64,000 bases of DNA from Taiwanofungus camphoratus (lineage: Eukaryota; Basidiomycota; Agaricomycetes; Polyporales; Taiwanofungaceae). The translations under genes and the position numbers were made by a program. Shown piece by piece: positions 11,255 to 24,434 of the stretch. Each line of letters starts with the position of its first letter. The first letter of the stretch is position 1. The DNA lies in NCBI GenBank assembly GCA_003999685.1, contig CP021224.1, forward strand, positions 558,001 through 622,000, in the 5' to 3' direction. The notes under the pieces are model-generated. The model made no database searches. It had not been told where the DNA came from and saw nothing but the letters and a program-made list of their open reading frames with translations.

Positions 11255-13928
11255 GCGTGCGCCACGGTGGTGTTAATACAGTGCCCAGAAGAGAACGGGC
11301 CCAGGGTGAGGCAGGTCGGCTTGAAGGACCCGAAGGAGACGAAACGGGGCAAGTAAGAATACAGACAAGGGGAAAGAAAGGAGTCAGAATGGGCTTAGAA
11401 AGACAGAAAAACGTCTGCGGGGGAAGGGTACGCAGACACAACGGTGGTTGTGGTGGTGGGCGTTCAAGTTCACGTCGAGAAAAAAAGCGACATTTGCGCT
11501 GAAGGCGTTGTTGGTGGGATAAGTATGGTGGGGCGGATATGGATAGCGGTCGCCAGTGAGATGGTCAGAGCCCGCTCTCTCCCGAAGGCACGTTGCGAGA
11601 TCTGGGAGCACGTGGCCCGCCATTTCTCGCAGAGGCGGCGCTCGAGTCGACGGCCCAGCGTTTTGCCCTCTACGTCCAAGACTCTCCTTTTCCAGCTGAA
11701 ACACCTGGTTTTTCCTCTCTATCGATGCCCTCCGTATGTGTGTGTGTGTGTGTATGTTTTTTTTTCCTCCGCATCTCTCACCCAGGTTGGAGCCCCTGGC
11801 CCGCCTCAGCCAACCAGCCAGCCCACACGTCTCCACGGTCCGGCACGGTCCTCCTGTTTTGCCGAGGTGCGTCCATACCATACCACATCCATTTCTGGGT
11901 TCTCTGCCAGCAATGCGGGCGGCTTTCTCACCGACAGCGCTCACGCAGCAACAGGAACATCGATGCCGCATCCGGATCATGGCTGTCCACCCGTGCGCGC
12001 TCACCCGTGCCCTCGCTCCTGGCCCTGAGCAGACATATGTATGAGCCGCCCGTACCACATTCTGATAATAATGACATTCGCCCAGTTCAGCCTGACAATC
12101 GTTTTGCCGTCCCCGCTGCCACCATCTAGCACCGTCTGTGACAGTCGCACCAGGCGTTTGTACAGCCTCGTCTCCATACACGCACCGTACCATCTGCCAC
12201 AGTCCGAGATAAATGCTCACGCTCATCTCGCGCTGTCACCTGATTCCGACCGCACCCTCTCTCGGATCTAATCCAATCTCGCATGCTCCGTGTCCTCGAC
12301 GGCCGTTGACAGCCCGGGCGACCGCTGATCTATTCCGTACCCCGCAACCGCCCGTTCTGTCTGGGTCCGCGCAGCCCGGTGACTAGCCTTCACGCTTCGC
12401 GAAGCCCTCAGAAGCACTTGTATGGCCCCTGCATATTCCCCGCACTTCGATCCAAAGATGCGTGCGGGTTCGCGCAAATGGACGAATGCGCGCTGGCGCC
12501 CCATGCCCCGCCCGCTGGAAGGAACCGGGCGCATGATCGTGATCACGCGCCCGCCTTGGCGACGGCGACGGGTCGAAATGGAAACACCGTACACCGCTCT
12601 CCCCGCGCTGCTTCTGACACGCCTACATCACGATTGCGGGGTCGCTGCGGGGCTGCCGTACGGTATCGGGTTTCCAGCATTCGTACGTACACCCTTTCTG
12701 CGTCCGCTGACTTTGCGCGAGTGCTCTTCTGCAGCGCCCTTCCTCCCGCGCTGATGTACACCTCCGCGGACGCCTGAGCGCTCGCAGCGGCTGCCGCGGC
12801 TGGTTCTCCTCTGCCTCGGAACTTGCCTCAGAAGGGGGCAGAACCAAGGCAGAACAAGCAACAAGCATCAAGGTTCAGGCACTGTTCTGCGTGGGAATCA
12901 CATGCTAATCAATCCACCCATCTCCTCGCACGCCGCATTGTGATTCATTTCGACTGTTCGGGCACAATGAGTAGTCGCGGTGGGCTGCTGGGCTGCTGCA
13001 TGGTGCATATTCTTCTCTGGCTCTGCGGTGGCTTAGGGACTTCCGACGGGAGGTCGCTCTGGTGCGCTGGAGCTGGAGCGTACAAGTAAAGGTAAGGACC
13101 AGCGACCGGCTGATTGCAGTGCGGTGGTGACGCAAGAGACGCGCAATGGACTGACGGAGTGCGCGTCAAGTGCTCTTGAACCTGGGATATCGCGATAAAT
13201 GTGGATATGTGGCATTGTTTCAGCCGGCGTTTGGTGCTTTCGTGCGCCTGATGACTCTTGGACGTCTGCCTTACGACTTGGGATATGCGTCAACAGATGA
13301 TGAGGCAACGAGTCGCTTTCCACAGCCTGAGTACTATACCTGTGTTTTTCGCCATGCCCGGACGTTTTCCCTAGCTGCCAATGATTGCACTATCGTACAA
13401 CTCCTCGATGGTTATTCTACCCAGTCATCGCTCCGCTTTGTTGAGTGCTACGGCCTATTTCCAACTTCGTTTCATCCGCCTGTGAAGCTCTCGCGATCGA
13501 CCCGAGTGAAGCACGTATGTGTTAGACTCGAGGTGTGGGTCGTGGCCTCCAAGCGACCGTTCTGTTGGAACTGCCTGTTTTCAGCTAAGAATGCATAACA
13601 CCTGGCTTCGGATGGAAACGACCACTCGATCAGATTCCTACAAACGCCTCGAGAATCAGTCAAAAAAGACGCTTGGTTCTCCAGACAGTACTTTTGTTGC
13701 TCGATGCGCTGTTCGGCACGTGAAGCTGACGCACTGCGATTACCATGCATTCAGCTGAGAGGCCTCGAGGCAAAACCTTATCGGCGCATTCTCGCCAAAC
13801 GTCCGACTCCCTTGGTATCGACTCACTTGGTCTTGCAAGTGTCAGTTGTATAAGTTATCTGCGCACGTCTCCAATACTGGTCTGGGTGCGCCTGAGACTT
13901 CTCATCGTAGTTTCCACGGGCAGACACA
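11255..13928. other. Long intergenic region upstream of the REG1-like gene
   Basis: About 2.7 kb with no family resemblance in any frame. Open frames on both strands are low-complexity, Arg/Ser/Pro-rich and mutually overlapping, as expected of GC-rich noncoding DNA. The left part is probably a long leader and promoter for the minus-strand REG1-like gene. A GT microsatellite is listed separately. Confidence 0.5.
11734..11765. repeat. GT microsatellite followed by a T9 tract
   Basis: An interrupted run of GT dinucleotides (11734-11756) passes directly into nine T residues (11757-11765), about 480 bp upstream of the REG1-like start. Confidence 0.9.
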
Positions 13929-15598
13929 ATGTGGGCCGGCGCTCCATTCGATAAGCCCACCGCGAATGTGATCCTTCTCAGTTCAGATCGCTTTTCGTTT
14001 CGTGTTCGCAAGGAGATCTTGGCCGAGGCATCGCCCGTGTTTGAATGTACGTTCAGTTCCCCGCAGCCCGGCCCGACCTGTGATGGCGGGCAGCGGGATG
14101 GCCCTGACTGGAAGGATGGTCTTCCTGTTGTTGGTGTTACTGAGAATTATGAAACTTTGGACGCTTTACTATCCCGTGGCTGCGCCTGCTTTTTGAACGA
14201 TTTCGGAGGTCAGATTGGTCCTGGAGGCTGCGATGAAGTACATGATGGAGGACATAGTGACAGTGCTGAAGAAACATCTGCTGGACAATTCACTAGGTAA
14301 CGCGCATCCTATCCGAGTCTTTTGCATCGCTTGTCGGTGGAATTTCTATGAGGAGGCCGTGGTAGCCGCAAGACGCACACTCGGGATGTCGATCGACGGT
14401 GTCTATGTCCCAGAGCTGGAGGAAATTTGCGCAGCTCATTATTATACTCTGCTCCAGTATAACAGGACCAAGGGAGCATCTCACGATGATTCATTCCCCC
14501 CCTCGCCTGCGCCGAACTCATCAACATCCGCAGACGCACAGCGCCAAACTACCTCCACCTCTCCATCTTTCTATTCGTATATGCCGATTTCGCCTACTGA
14601 CGCCGATCTCCTGCTTCGCTCCTCTGACGGATGTGATTTCCCAGTCCATGATGATATCCTTAGTATCGCCTCTCCAGTCTTCCGGCGCAAAATTGCAGAC
14701 AAGAAGCAACAAGTGGAACAGTGTGCGACGAAAGAACTTGCTTCCGCCGATAGCCTTATCACCATCGATGTCTCGGAAAATAGTCAAATACTAGTACAAC
14801 TTCTGCGATTTTGCTATCCTGTCGATGCCCCGAATCTCTTTGATTTGACTACAACTCGCCTCCTTCGAGTTGCTGCGGAGAAGTATAAAATGATCCACGC
14901 ATTGACGACTTGACCTCGGCAAAATTGTTGTTGGCGGCCGCACAAAGGCTCAAATTTACAGCAGCGATGGAGCGACTCAAAAGAAAAATTGCTGGACTCG
15001 TGGAACAGTTTCCTTTGAGTGTATATGCGATCGCTTGTGTACATGGCATGAAACCAGAAGCAGTAGACGCAGCACGATGGACACTACGCAGACGAATTGA
15101 GGACGACTACGTCGACGAGTTGGAGGACATGTCTGCAGGACCCTATTTCCGCCTCCTTCAGTATCACGATGAATGTGGTCAAACAGCCAGAGACCGTGCT
15201 CTCTGCTTTCTAAAACATGGTCCCCGTTTTACAAAGGAACGCGAATGGGTTTGATATTCCTGCAAACACTGCCAAGCAGGAAATATACTTCAATTCGCTG
15301 GTGTATTTGCTCCGAATGTGCCTCGAGCATGTGCTTGGTGGTGCAATTATATTCGACGCGCAGCAGCAGCGCTTAGTCACTGCCCTAGCGGAGAAACAGC
15401 AAAAAAACCCAACTATTAGAAACGTCTCTCATTGAGGCGACAGCGTGTTCTACTTGCAGACCGTACGCTTTCTCTCACTTGAGAGAGTTCAGCGCTATCC
15501 TCGCAGATAGTGTTGAGTCTGCAATATCGGAGGTAGGCACTTTTGTGGACCTATGTGTTCCTGATATGCAGATCGTTGACCACAGAGCCTCCTTGTAG
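13929..15598 (+). pseudogene. Pseudogenised tandem-BTB/POZ gene, paralogue of the next gene
   Basis: Colinear with the intact gene at 16420-18060 but broken at several points. BTB1 is clean (APFDKPTANVILLSSD ... GLPVVGVTENYETLDAL). An 11-bp deletion after 14168 removes the LRIC part of LLRICYP. A TGA at 14194-14196 replaces the Arg codon of the paralogue. BTB2 follows (DADLLLRSSDGCDFPVHDDI), then a stop near 14911 inside what looks like a short internal duplication. TGA at 15252-15254 falls next to the first Cys pair (YSCKHC), and one base seems to be missing in A7 at 15401-15407. The C-terminal motifs ACAWWCNYIRR, CPSGETA, ACSTCRPYAF and VESAISE survive in shifted frames, followed by a possible intron (15538-15580) and a short last exon. 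Confidence 0.8.
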
Positions 15599-16419
15599 GT
15601 CGAAATCACGATTAAGTGAGATGTTGATGTATGAGCTAGGCCTCTCCTTCATTCGGGCGGAACTCTGTTTTGACCTTCACCCAGTTACACGTCTGAGTCT
15701 ACATCTGTTTCTGTCAAGCTTTGCGAGTGTTAGCGTACCAATAAGAGACAAGAAAATTGAAAAACAAAGGAACGACTCATCGACTTCGCGCCGCGACGCG
15801 TCCGACACGGTGTTGTGACACAGCGTGTTTTCCCACGTGCTCGTTAAAGGTCTGTCCCCTTGAAACTTCAAGTCTTGTAATCAAGAGACGTGAGATGGCC
15901 GAGTACATCTTGGAAAGACTTGCTTTGATTCAGATGCCGGATAGATGACTAGAACGAGGTCTATGTTTATGGGATATATTGGCTTGAATGGGCGAACATG
16001 TTCCTGTGGCGCAGTGCGTCAAATAAAGCAAGCTAGAGGCTGCTGTCACTGCATGTACAAGTTGTACGCTGCACGAGAGCACGGACGACAGGAAGGTTGG
16101 AATGATGTAACATTGTCTTCCCACCACGGTCCACCATCCTGTAAGTTTCTGCTATAATTCGTCCCTAGACCAAGCCTTCGGAACCCGTGGAGGTTGGTGG
16201 ATGCTAATTTGGAGATGGCAAGGTCAGTCATGGATGATTTCCAGCAAAAGATTCGGACTAGCGGAAGACGGGTGGGACACATGACGTTTGGGTTGACGCT
16301 GCGTTATTAGGATGAGCTTCGCCATCGTCCTTGAACCTTATCCCCATCTTATCTTCATAAGACTGAGTGCGGCATTATCTAACAAGGAGTTCTCTGCATC
16401 ACAACTTCCGACAACCAAA
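15599..16419. other. Intergenic, promoter of the intact tandem-BTB gene
   Basis: No coding evidence. It separates two paralogous BTB loci in the same orientation. Confidence 0.5.
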
Positions 16420-18060
16420 ATGAATCCTGCGTGAGTCCATACTACTAGGTCAAGTAGAGAAAGTAATCCTGATCGTCGATCAATTATCAGTCAAGATGCG
16501 CCACACCCGTTCAATAAGAAGACAGCAGACACTATCCTTCGTAGTTCGGATCGTGTCGATTTTCGTGTTCGAAGGAGTATCCTGGCGGAAGCATCTCCCC
16601 TGTTCGAAAACGTGTTGAATCCTCAATGGTCTCCTAATGAAAATGGCGGTTTGACTGGATGGCAGAGACCGACCGTCCACAGGGACGGCCTTCCAGTCCT
16701 AACCGTCACAGAAGATAGTGAGACCCTAGAACATTTATTGCGTATTTGCTATCCCGTCATGGATCCTAAATTTCGTACAATATTCGAAGTGCGGAAAGTT
16801 CTGGAAGCGGCCATGAAATACGAGATGGTGGACGTGATTAAGATGACAAGGACGGCTTTGATGGACTTTACCCTATCAAGTGCTCATCCACTGCGGGTCT
16901 TCGCTATCGCATGCTTTCACAAGTGGGAGGAAGACGCTAGACTTGCTGCAAGGAATACCCTTGACAGGTCGCTAAAGAACATCTATATTCCGGAGTTGGA
17001 GGATATTTCAGCCGGTCCGTACTTTCGATTGCTGCAATATAACAAGGCGGGCAAGGGAAGCGATGTTGATTCTACGATCAAATTCTGCTTCCTACCGCGT
17101 CAAACGTTTAGTGGATCCACCTCCAAAGCTTCGTGGAAAAGGGATATGTGGGTTGATGACTCACCGTTTCCGTTCAACATGCCACACGCGGATGCTATAC
17201 TACGGACGTCCGATCAGGATGAATTTCGTGTCCATACGGACATCCTGAGCATTGCATCACCTGTCTTTCGGGATATGTTCACGAGACCAATCCGTCAAAT
17301 TGGACCTTGGAAGGATGCCAAATTCGATCGGAAAAACGGCCTACGTGTCATCTTCATTACAGAGGACAGTTGGACGCTAGATCAGCTCCTTCGCTTCTGC
17401 TATCCGGTTGGAAACCCGAACCTGGACAATTTGATCACAGCCAAGTCTATACTGGATGCCGCGAAGAAGTATGAGATAATGGCAGCAATAACCCCGCTAA
17501 GAGAGCGGTTCAAGGAATTCGCGCAATCTGAGCCACTGCGCGTTTATGCTATTGCGAGCGCGCAACATTGGGAGCTGGAGCTCAGACAGGCAGCGCGCCT
17601 CACTTTGCGAGGGCCAATCGAAGGCCTTTATATCCCTGAGTTAGAGGATATATCCGCGGGCTCCTATCATCGTCTATTGCAATACCACGAAGACTGTGGA
17701 CAGATAGCTGCTGATCTCGTCAACCGGTACCTAGAAATAGATACGGACTCGCCTCCAAGCGGGAAGAAATCGACGTGGTTTTCTTGTAGAAAATGCCCAG
17801 CCGACAAACAAGTTGGGGGTCTCATCAATGCAAGTAGACCTCGTGCTTGGTGGTGCAATTATATGCGACGTGTAGCAGCAGAAGTTCAATTCGTACCGAG
17901 CGGTGAAACAGCAACGGATCCGGATTCACTAGAGTCAGCTCTTGCCGAAGCAGCAGCTTGCTCAACCTGCAGGCCACTCGCTTTCTCTGACCTGCACGAC
18001 TTTAGTATTAGGCTGGCGGCAGAAATTGAGTCAGCCCTGCCGGTCCTACAGAGCGTCTGA
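16420..18060 (+). CDS. Tandem BTB/POZ-domain protein (intact)
   Basis: A 526-residue protein from a tiny first exon (16420-16430, MNPA) and one long exon (16491-18060). The 60-nt intron (gtgagt...atcag) splits an Ala codon. BTB1 spans about residues 9-115 (HPFNKKTADTILRSSDRVDF, LLRICYPVMDP). BTB2 starts near residue 232 (PFNMPHADAILRTSD, LLRFCYPVGNP). Each is followed by a helical segment of the form VxAIAxxxxWExExRxAAR and ELEDISAGxYxRLLQY. The C terminus has Cys436/Cys439 (WFSCRKC), AWWCNYMRR, VPSGETA and Cys494/Cys497 (ACSTCRP). BTB domains dimerise and often bring substrates to cullin-3 ligases; whether these do is unknown. No Kelch, MATH or zinc-finger partner domain is present. The paralogous pseudogene lies just upstream. 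Confidence 0.85.
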
Positions 18061-18713
18061 AGTTTACCTCTCCTAACTGATCATATGGGCACGAGTTCTC
18101 TTGCTATAATTTGACCTTCCTACTAGTGGATCGTGGCACGACTAAACGGCCTTGTTGTGAGATGTGTAGTTCCCTTTACAGGCTGAATATTTCTTGTATG
18201 TACTTGTAGCACTATTCCTGGTTCTGAGTTCTGAGAATGAGCCTCTTTGTTGACGCGTGTCAGCCTCTGCCTTGAGGATCGGAATGCAAGGGATCAATAT
18301 AGCATAGACCCAGGAGTATGTCGCCGCACTCCACTGCTCGCACCTCTATAAGAATCCGGGAACTACGATCGCAATATCAAAGTACCGTGGTCTTGAGGTT
18401 TGGAGAGGCTGGGTTCGCTTTGATGCTTGAAGGTGCGGCACCTTATGAGCTCAAGGTTATTAGCGCTCTCTGTTCGTACTGGACGGTCACGTGCTGTTCG
18501 AGTAGCACGGTCGCGTCGCGGCACTCGGTGAGCCTCTGAGGTCGCGCGGGATCCAAGTTGGCCTCCAATTATTTCCACTCGCTCAACTGACCCTTGCGGC
18601 GAAAAAGCTTAACTTGTGGTGTGTTACGCATGCTGATAGTTGTCAAATTCTGATCATAGCTCAATCTTGTAGAAGGGAAAGAAAGAGTCAACGTTGAACT
18701 GACTGCCGCGACA
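18061..18713. other. Intergenic, promoter of the PACT-domain gene
   Basis: No gene seen. An ACGCGT lies at 18253-18258, rather far (456 bp) from the next ATG. Confidence 0.5.
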
Positions 18714-21700
18714 ATGGCCGCCATGCTCGAGACACCGTCGCGGGTCTGGCGCCGCATCGAAGCCGCTGAAGGAAGAGAAATGCCTTCTCTCCCGTCTCTT
18801 CCTGCCTTTGACGACTCCGTGGACGAAGAGTTCGAGTCTACGGATGAAACAAGCGATAGCATTCATGATTCCCCACCGGCTCACTCACCCATTCACTCTA
18901 CCCCTGCGTTGTCTTCCCATACCGTTACTTCCACCATTCGCGCTCCGTCCAGCACATCGAGCACTGCACGTTTTGCACACTCTATTGCTTCTCGCTCAAC
19001 AAAGTCCGCACTGTCTGTTTCACGTGGGAGTGCTGCAAAACAGACCCATGAAGAGAGCTTCGACCTCAGCGCCATTCCGAGCTTACCCGATGCTCGTATT
19101 CATGACGGAGGAGACTCCGACATTCGGAGCAGCGATCAGGAAACTGAAGATAGTTCACATGCCGATGTGTATCCCCCGTCTGATTTTGGAGACGGAGTTG
19201 GGGATCTGGATGGAGACCTTGACATCTCGGATGCTCTGCAGTCGGTGAGCCGTCCGAACTCACCAGGTGTAAATGATGCTTCCACTCCTCAGAAGAAATA
19301 TGACTACTCTGTCAGCTTACGCTCGGAGAAACAGGTAACTCTATTTGTCTGTCCGTGCTCCCTTGACTAAGGTGCATCACAGGCGTCACCGTTCGACAAA
19401 ATGCGGCATGTCTCCTTCCGCCGGCCGCTCTCACGAACCCGCACGCCCTCTTTGTCGCGGACGACGCCTTCGCCATCCTCATCCTCTTCACATTCGACAC
19501 CTCAAAGTAACCGATCCATTACTTATTCGCAATCTGCAACCGCTTCGCCTCTCGTCGCGCTCTCTGTTCCGCTGCCCCGTTCTCCGACCGCATCGCCTTC
19601 CACAGGAGAACAACTCCAAGGTGAGAGTGTTCTAGAGGTTCAGACAAGCCACGAAACTCAGCCCGACGTAGATGATGACATGATTCATGATAGGACTGAG
19701 GTGACAGGCAACCTACCACCTGCGAGCGATACAAGTGAACAGGATCGAGAGAGCCACAGAGAACCGACATTCTCTTCTGAGGAAGCTCCTTCACAGTCTG
19801 ACCATGACGAGAATCGAGCAATGCGGTCACCGACTCCATTGTCAGTCGCGTTCTCCTCTCCCGCACCCTCGGCAATGTTGACGCCAACACCCGCATTTCA
19901 GCCGCGTCCTCGAACGCGGTTCAACGCGCCGCTTGCGACAGTCACACCTCAGCAGCACCTCCAACGGTTGGCCCCTGGAGATACAGCGGAAAGCGCCGAT
20001 GGAACCATGCCAGAAGATGAGCAAGAAGACCCGGCAACTCCATATGCGCACAAGCGTTCATTTCTCCTCTCTGTTATACATTCGACAGCACGACCGAGGC
20101 TCAAATACCCCACACCTCACCCGCATCGTGATGGAGAGGAGAGACAGGCACAAATGCCGGCGACGCCCGGTGTGAACTTGCGCACTGCGTTCGCTGGGGT
20201 GACTCCACGGCCGCGAGTCCGTCCCCGTCTATCTCACCCCTTGACACAGGCATGGGCTCCCTCTGACGCGGACTCTGGCTCAGGCTCAGAATCAGCGTCA
20301 GGCTCAGCCGCGGGAACCCAGTCGCCGTACGATTCCGCGATGGAGCGTGCATCGTTCCTCTCGACCGCGTCCTCGCATGACCTGACGACACATGCCCGTG
20401 CGAACGCCTCGTTCGATCCGGTGCTCGGTCTCGGGGAAAGGGGCCACGGGGTGGGGAGGTTCAACGCGGGAAAGTTGAATTCATATCTGCATGGGCTGAA
20501 TCGGCGCTTGGAAGAAGAGAACGAAACGCTGGTGTTGCGCTTGAGAGTGTACGAAGATAAATATGGAAAGGAGGGTGATGGTGAGCCGTCTTCTACGGCT
20601 GTCCCGCAACAGGGGCAGGGCCGGAGGATCAGTGGCGGTGGAAGGCGTGTCAGTGCAGGTCCCGGCATTGGGCTTGGAGACGTTGCAGAAGATGTGGCAG
20701 AAGCATGGACCGAGGAGAAAGCGGCGTTAGAGGAAATTGTGGAAGAATTGAAGGAGGAGTTGAAACAGTGCACACTGGAGAAGGAGCAAGCGGAAGGAGC
20801 CCTTCTGGAGGAGAAGAGTGAAAGGGCGAGAGATAAAGAAAGGTGGAGGGACCGAATGGGTGAAGTTGAGAAGGGCGTAGAAGGGATCGTACGTGACCTT
20901 GAGCAGAAGCTCCAAGAGGCACAGCAGATGGCTACGGCGGCCGGCCACGAGAAGATGGAAGCGATCAAGGAAGCAGATAAAAGGTTGGCTGCCGCGAAAG
21001 CAGAAAAAGAAGTGCTGGTGGAAAGGCTGAAGAAGGCTGAAGATGCGCTCGAAGGCGGGAGAGAGCTAGGCGCAGAACTCAATTCGGCGAATGAGCGTGT
21101 TGCTCAAGTCATGGGCGATCTCAGAAATGCTAACACACAAATCAAGGAGCTGGAAGATGAAGTTATGGGCGCGGACGAGAGAATTGATGAACTCGAGAAG
21201 GCATTGCGCGAAGGAAAGCAGCTCAATTCTGGGCTCGATGAGGAGCTTCAAAACAAGTCTGACCAACTCGCCGACGCTCTTCAGCGCGTCAAAACACTAG
21301 ATGAAGAGCTTCAGAGAGCACGTCACGAGTTAAGGGATATCAAAGATTACGCTGAGCAAGCTGACGCGGACGCGGGAGTAGCGGTCGAGCGCATGGAAGG
21401 CTTGGAAGAACGACTGATTCAAGCACAGGAGAAAATCGAAGCTCTGACTGCGAGCGCGGGACAAGACAAGGACAAGATCGTGCGGCTATCTGACGACGCA
21501 AACAAAGCATCAGAGTTGGCACGGCAGATGGAGGAGGCATTAGAAGCTGCAGAAGCGAAAATGCTGGCCGATGAACAAGAGCTCGTCGCGCTCAAGGCAA
21601 AAATCACTGCGCTGGAACGGACAGCTGAACGGGTGCAAGAGCAGTCGAGATCCAAAGTTGATCCTTCCCAGAGTAACATCGCGAAGGAGTGGCAAGTTGA

Positions 21701-24286
21701 GATCGAGGCTCTAGAGGCTGAGCTTGATGATGCACATAGGGAAATAGCACGCTTGAACACTTTGATCAGCCAGTCTCCCGCGCGGAAGGCTATGGAAAGG
21801 GCCAAGGACTCCAAGATTGAGATCCTGGAGAAAGAGAGGGAGGAGCTGATGGAAAGAATGAAACTGCTCAAGGGCCACAGCATCATGTCTGGGACTCCTG
21901 GCAAGGTCATGAACACAAGCGGTTTCTCACCTATGCACCGCCAGCTTCTCTCCATTAGGAGCCCCAAGACCCCGGGCGGGCCTCTGCGGGAAGTGAGACT
22001 GATTTTCTCAAATCTATGGTATATACTTATCGTTCCTGTTCTAGCTTTCGTGGCTCCAGAATTCAGTCCATGATCCTACAGTGTCTCCGTTGATTGCAGA
22101 AATCTCAAGGCTACAACAAGAACTCGATCGTGCTAATGAGAGCATCGATGATAAACTTGACAAGCTTGAAGATGCAGGTCTTGGGGTGGTGGGTCTTACA
22201 AGACAACTTGATGATGCCCGTGCCAGAATCGTAACGCTGGAAGACGAGATAGCCAGATTGTCCCGACGGGAAGAGAGGCGCTATCATCGGCTGCAAAGAG
22301 CGAGGTGCCTAAAGTGTCACAGTAAAGTGGATTTGCGGAATCTGCACCGAGCTGCTATTGGGGATGAAAGGTTAGTTTCTTTGTATATATTATGCTTGAA
22401 AATCTTCTCAGCCACATCACTAGCTCCTTACTTGAAGTATCAAATTTAAGCCTTCCGTCAGATCCACCTACTCCGCCAACCAAGACAAGTGAAGCACTGC
22501 GAAGAAATCTGCAGGCAGTTAACTCACAACTAGCGTCTATGAAGAAGGCATGGGACGAAGAGAAACGTCAACTTCTTGGTGAGAAGGCGGTTCTTCAGGA
22601 TGCTACTAATCGGTTGAACATGCAAGTACGAGACGCCAATTATAAGCTCACGGAAACAGAACGAGTGGGCGAGAGAGTGCGAGCAAGTGTTCAGGAGGTC
22701 AGCAAACCACGCGTAAGACTCCGCATAAGACCTGACTGTATTTCAGGAATTGGACAATGCAAAACGTGCTATAGATGACCTTGAGATTGAGCTGAAAAGT
22801 GAGCGTATGCGCTTGAGAACATTGACAACCGAGCAGTCCCGTGTCCGACGAGAGAAAGAGGAGGTCGTCTTTCAATTGCGGAGGACAGAATCTGTGAGTT
22901 TGTGTATGGGCATGTAGCTTAACTATTGCTGATGTGTCAGTAATTAGGACATGGCAGATGTCAAAGAGCGTCTGCAGCGTATCAAGCAGGAGAATCACCA
23001 GATGGAAGCAGATTTACGCAGTGCGTCTTAAATTGTAATATACCACACACTCTGTCTCACACGAGATTAGCCAATGCCAATGTCGAGCAGAAGGCTCGCC
23101 TGCTAGAGAAGAAAGTCTCCGAGAACGCAGAGACCATGGAGCAACTGAGACAGGAACGTTCTCTGCTTGCTGCAGATCACAAGGAACTGCAGAATCGCTA
23201 TTCGAAAGTCTCTGACGTAAGTAAGACAATGCTAGTGATGGAACGTTTGACCTTAACCAACCTGAACAGCACATGAGCAAACTTCGGGATGAATACGCAG
23301 CTTCACAGACTTCTCACGACAATCGGCGTCACCAACTTGACTTGCATCTGCTTGAGATTGAAGATCTTCGTCGCGCACTTTCAGAGAAGGACGACGAGCT
23401 CCTTCGTGCAGAATCGGAGAAAAACTGTATGGAGGCCGAGAAGAACGACGTTGCCCGTACCGTTGCCGCTCTGGAAGAGGACTTGAGACGTGTGAGAAGA
23501 GATGCTGAAGCTTTTGGCCGTGACCTCAAGCTCCTCCGCACACAAAAAGATCGTCTAGAAGAGGAAAGTAAGCAAGAGAAGGCCAAGGCAGAGAGAGCAC
23601 ATAAGCAATCTCAAACGCAGATCCGTGTGCTCAAAGAAGAGCTGGAGGGCCAGCGAGACAAGGCAAAGACTATTACGGAACAGTTCAAGAACCATGTGTG
23701 CGTTGCGTGAGTAGTCCTCGCGTCGGTGCATAGTGCTGTCACTAATATCCGCGGCCACTCAGAGATGAACGTCAGCTCGCAGCTATGAAATTGCAGCACA
23801 ATAAGGAGTGCAAGGGTCTAATTGTGCAAATCCGTTACTTGAAAGCCAAGTTCACTCGTGAATCCACTCTGCGTTGTGATCTTGGTTACCAGAAAAGATA
23901 TTTGCTTGTCCTGCTCGCTCGATTAGAAAGAAAGTGAGCCGATACGTAAATCCCATTCTCTGGGGTGACGCTGAAGATATTGCATCCACTCGTAGTGAAC
24001 AAAAGATTCTAGCGTCAATAGCCAAGATCGGCTTCCCTGGTGCCGAACCTCCCGCGTTAATATCAAAGTCACGGACCTTGAAGAGCGTAGCCCTATCCAT
24101 AGTATTCATAACGCGCTCGAAGTAAGTGACTGTCTCAAACTGAAACGAATCTTGCTAATCATGATATGTGCGCGATACAGACGTGCCAGCGATTCATGGC
24201 GAGAACAAAGCGCGTCAAAGGAAGCCATCGCAGCGGCATTGCAGGAAGTCCGCCGACAGAGAGCTACAAGGAGTGTGGAGTCATAG
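18714..24286 (+). CDS. Pericentrin-like spindle-pole-body scaffold with PACT domain (Pcp1/Spc110/PcpA type)
   Basis: A very large coiled-coil protein that probably tethers gamma-tubulin complexes at the spindle pole body and binds calmodulin through its C terminus. The N-terminal ~550 residues are Ser/Pro-rich with possible CDK sites (SP/TP). The segment KLNSYLHGLNRRLEEENETL, then VLRLRVYEDK, resembles the CM1 gamma-tubulin-complex motif. Over 1000 residues of heptad-rich coiled coil follow (exons 19401-21990, 22101-22370, 22430-22700 and shorter ones). CLKCHSKVDL is a small Cys pair inside the rod. The end matches the PACT signature: KAKFTRESTLRCDLGYQKRY, LLVLLARLER, then ASIAKIGFP. The last join (intron ~24123-24180) restores SKRASDSWREQSASKEA and stops at 24284-24286. 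At least eight introns are needed. It is convergent with the cardiolipin synthase gene, 148 bp away. Confidence 0.82.
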
Positions 24287-24434
24287 GTAGTGTGATTCAT
24301 CCCGGTTTCCGTTTCTGTCCTTCCGTCTTTATTAGCCCTGATGTAGCTATAATCTGTATGACAATTGTGAGACAATTAAATTATGCTGCTTGATATCCGA
24401 TGTGGCTGAGAGTTCGTGGGCGATCTAGATGCAT

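Noticed and set aside
11384-12226. Minus-strand open frame of about 280 residues upstream of the REG1-like gene
   Set aside because: Low-complexity, Cys/Arg/His-rich, spans the GT microsatellite and overlaps frames on the other strand; no conserved pattern.
20234-21082. 282-residue minus-strand frame inside the PACT gene
   Set aside because: Ser/Phe/Leu-rich antisense of a coiled-coil coding region; an artefact of codon composition.
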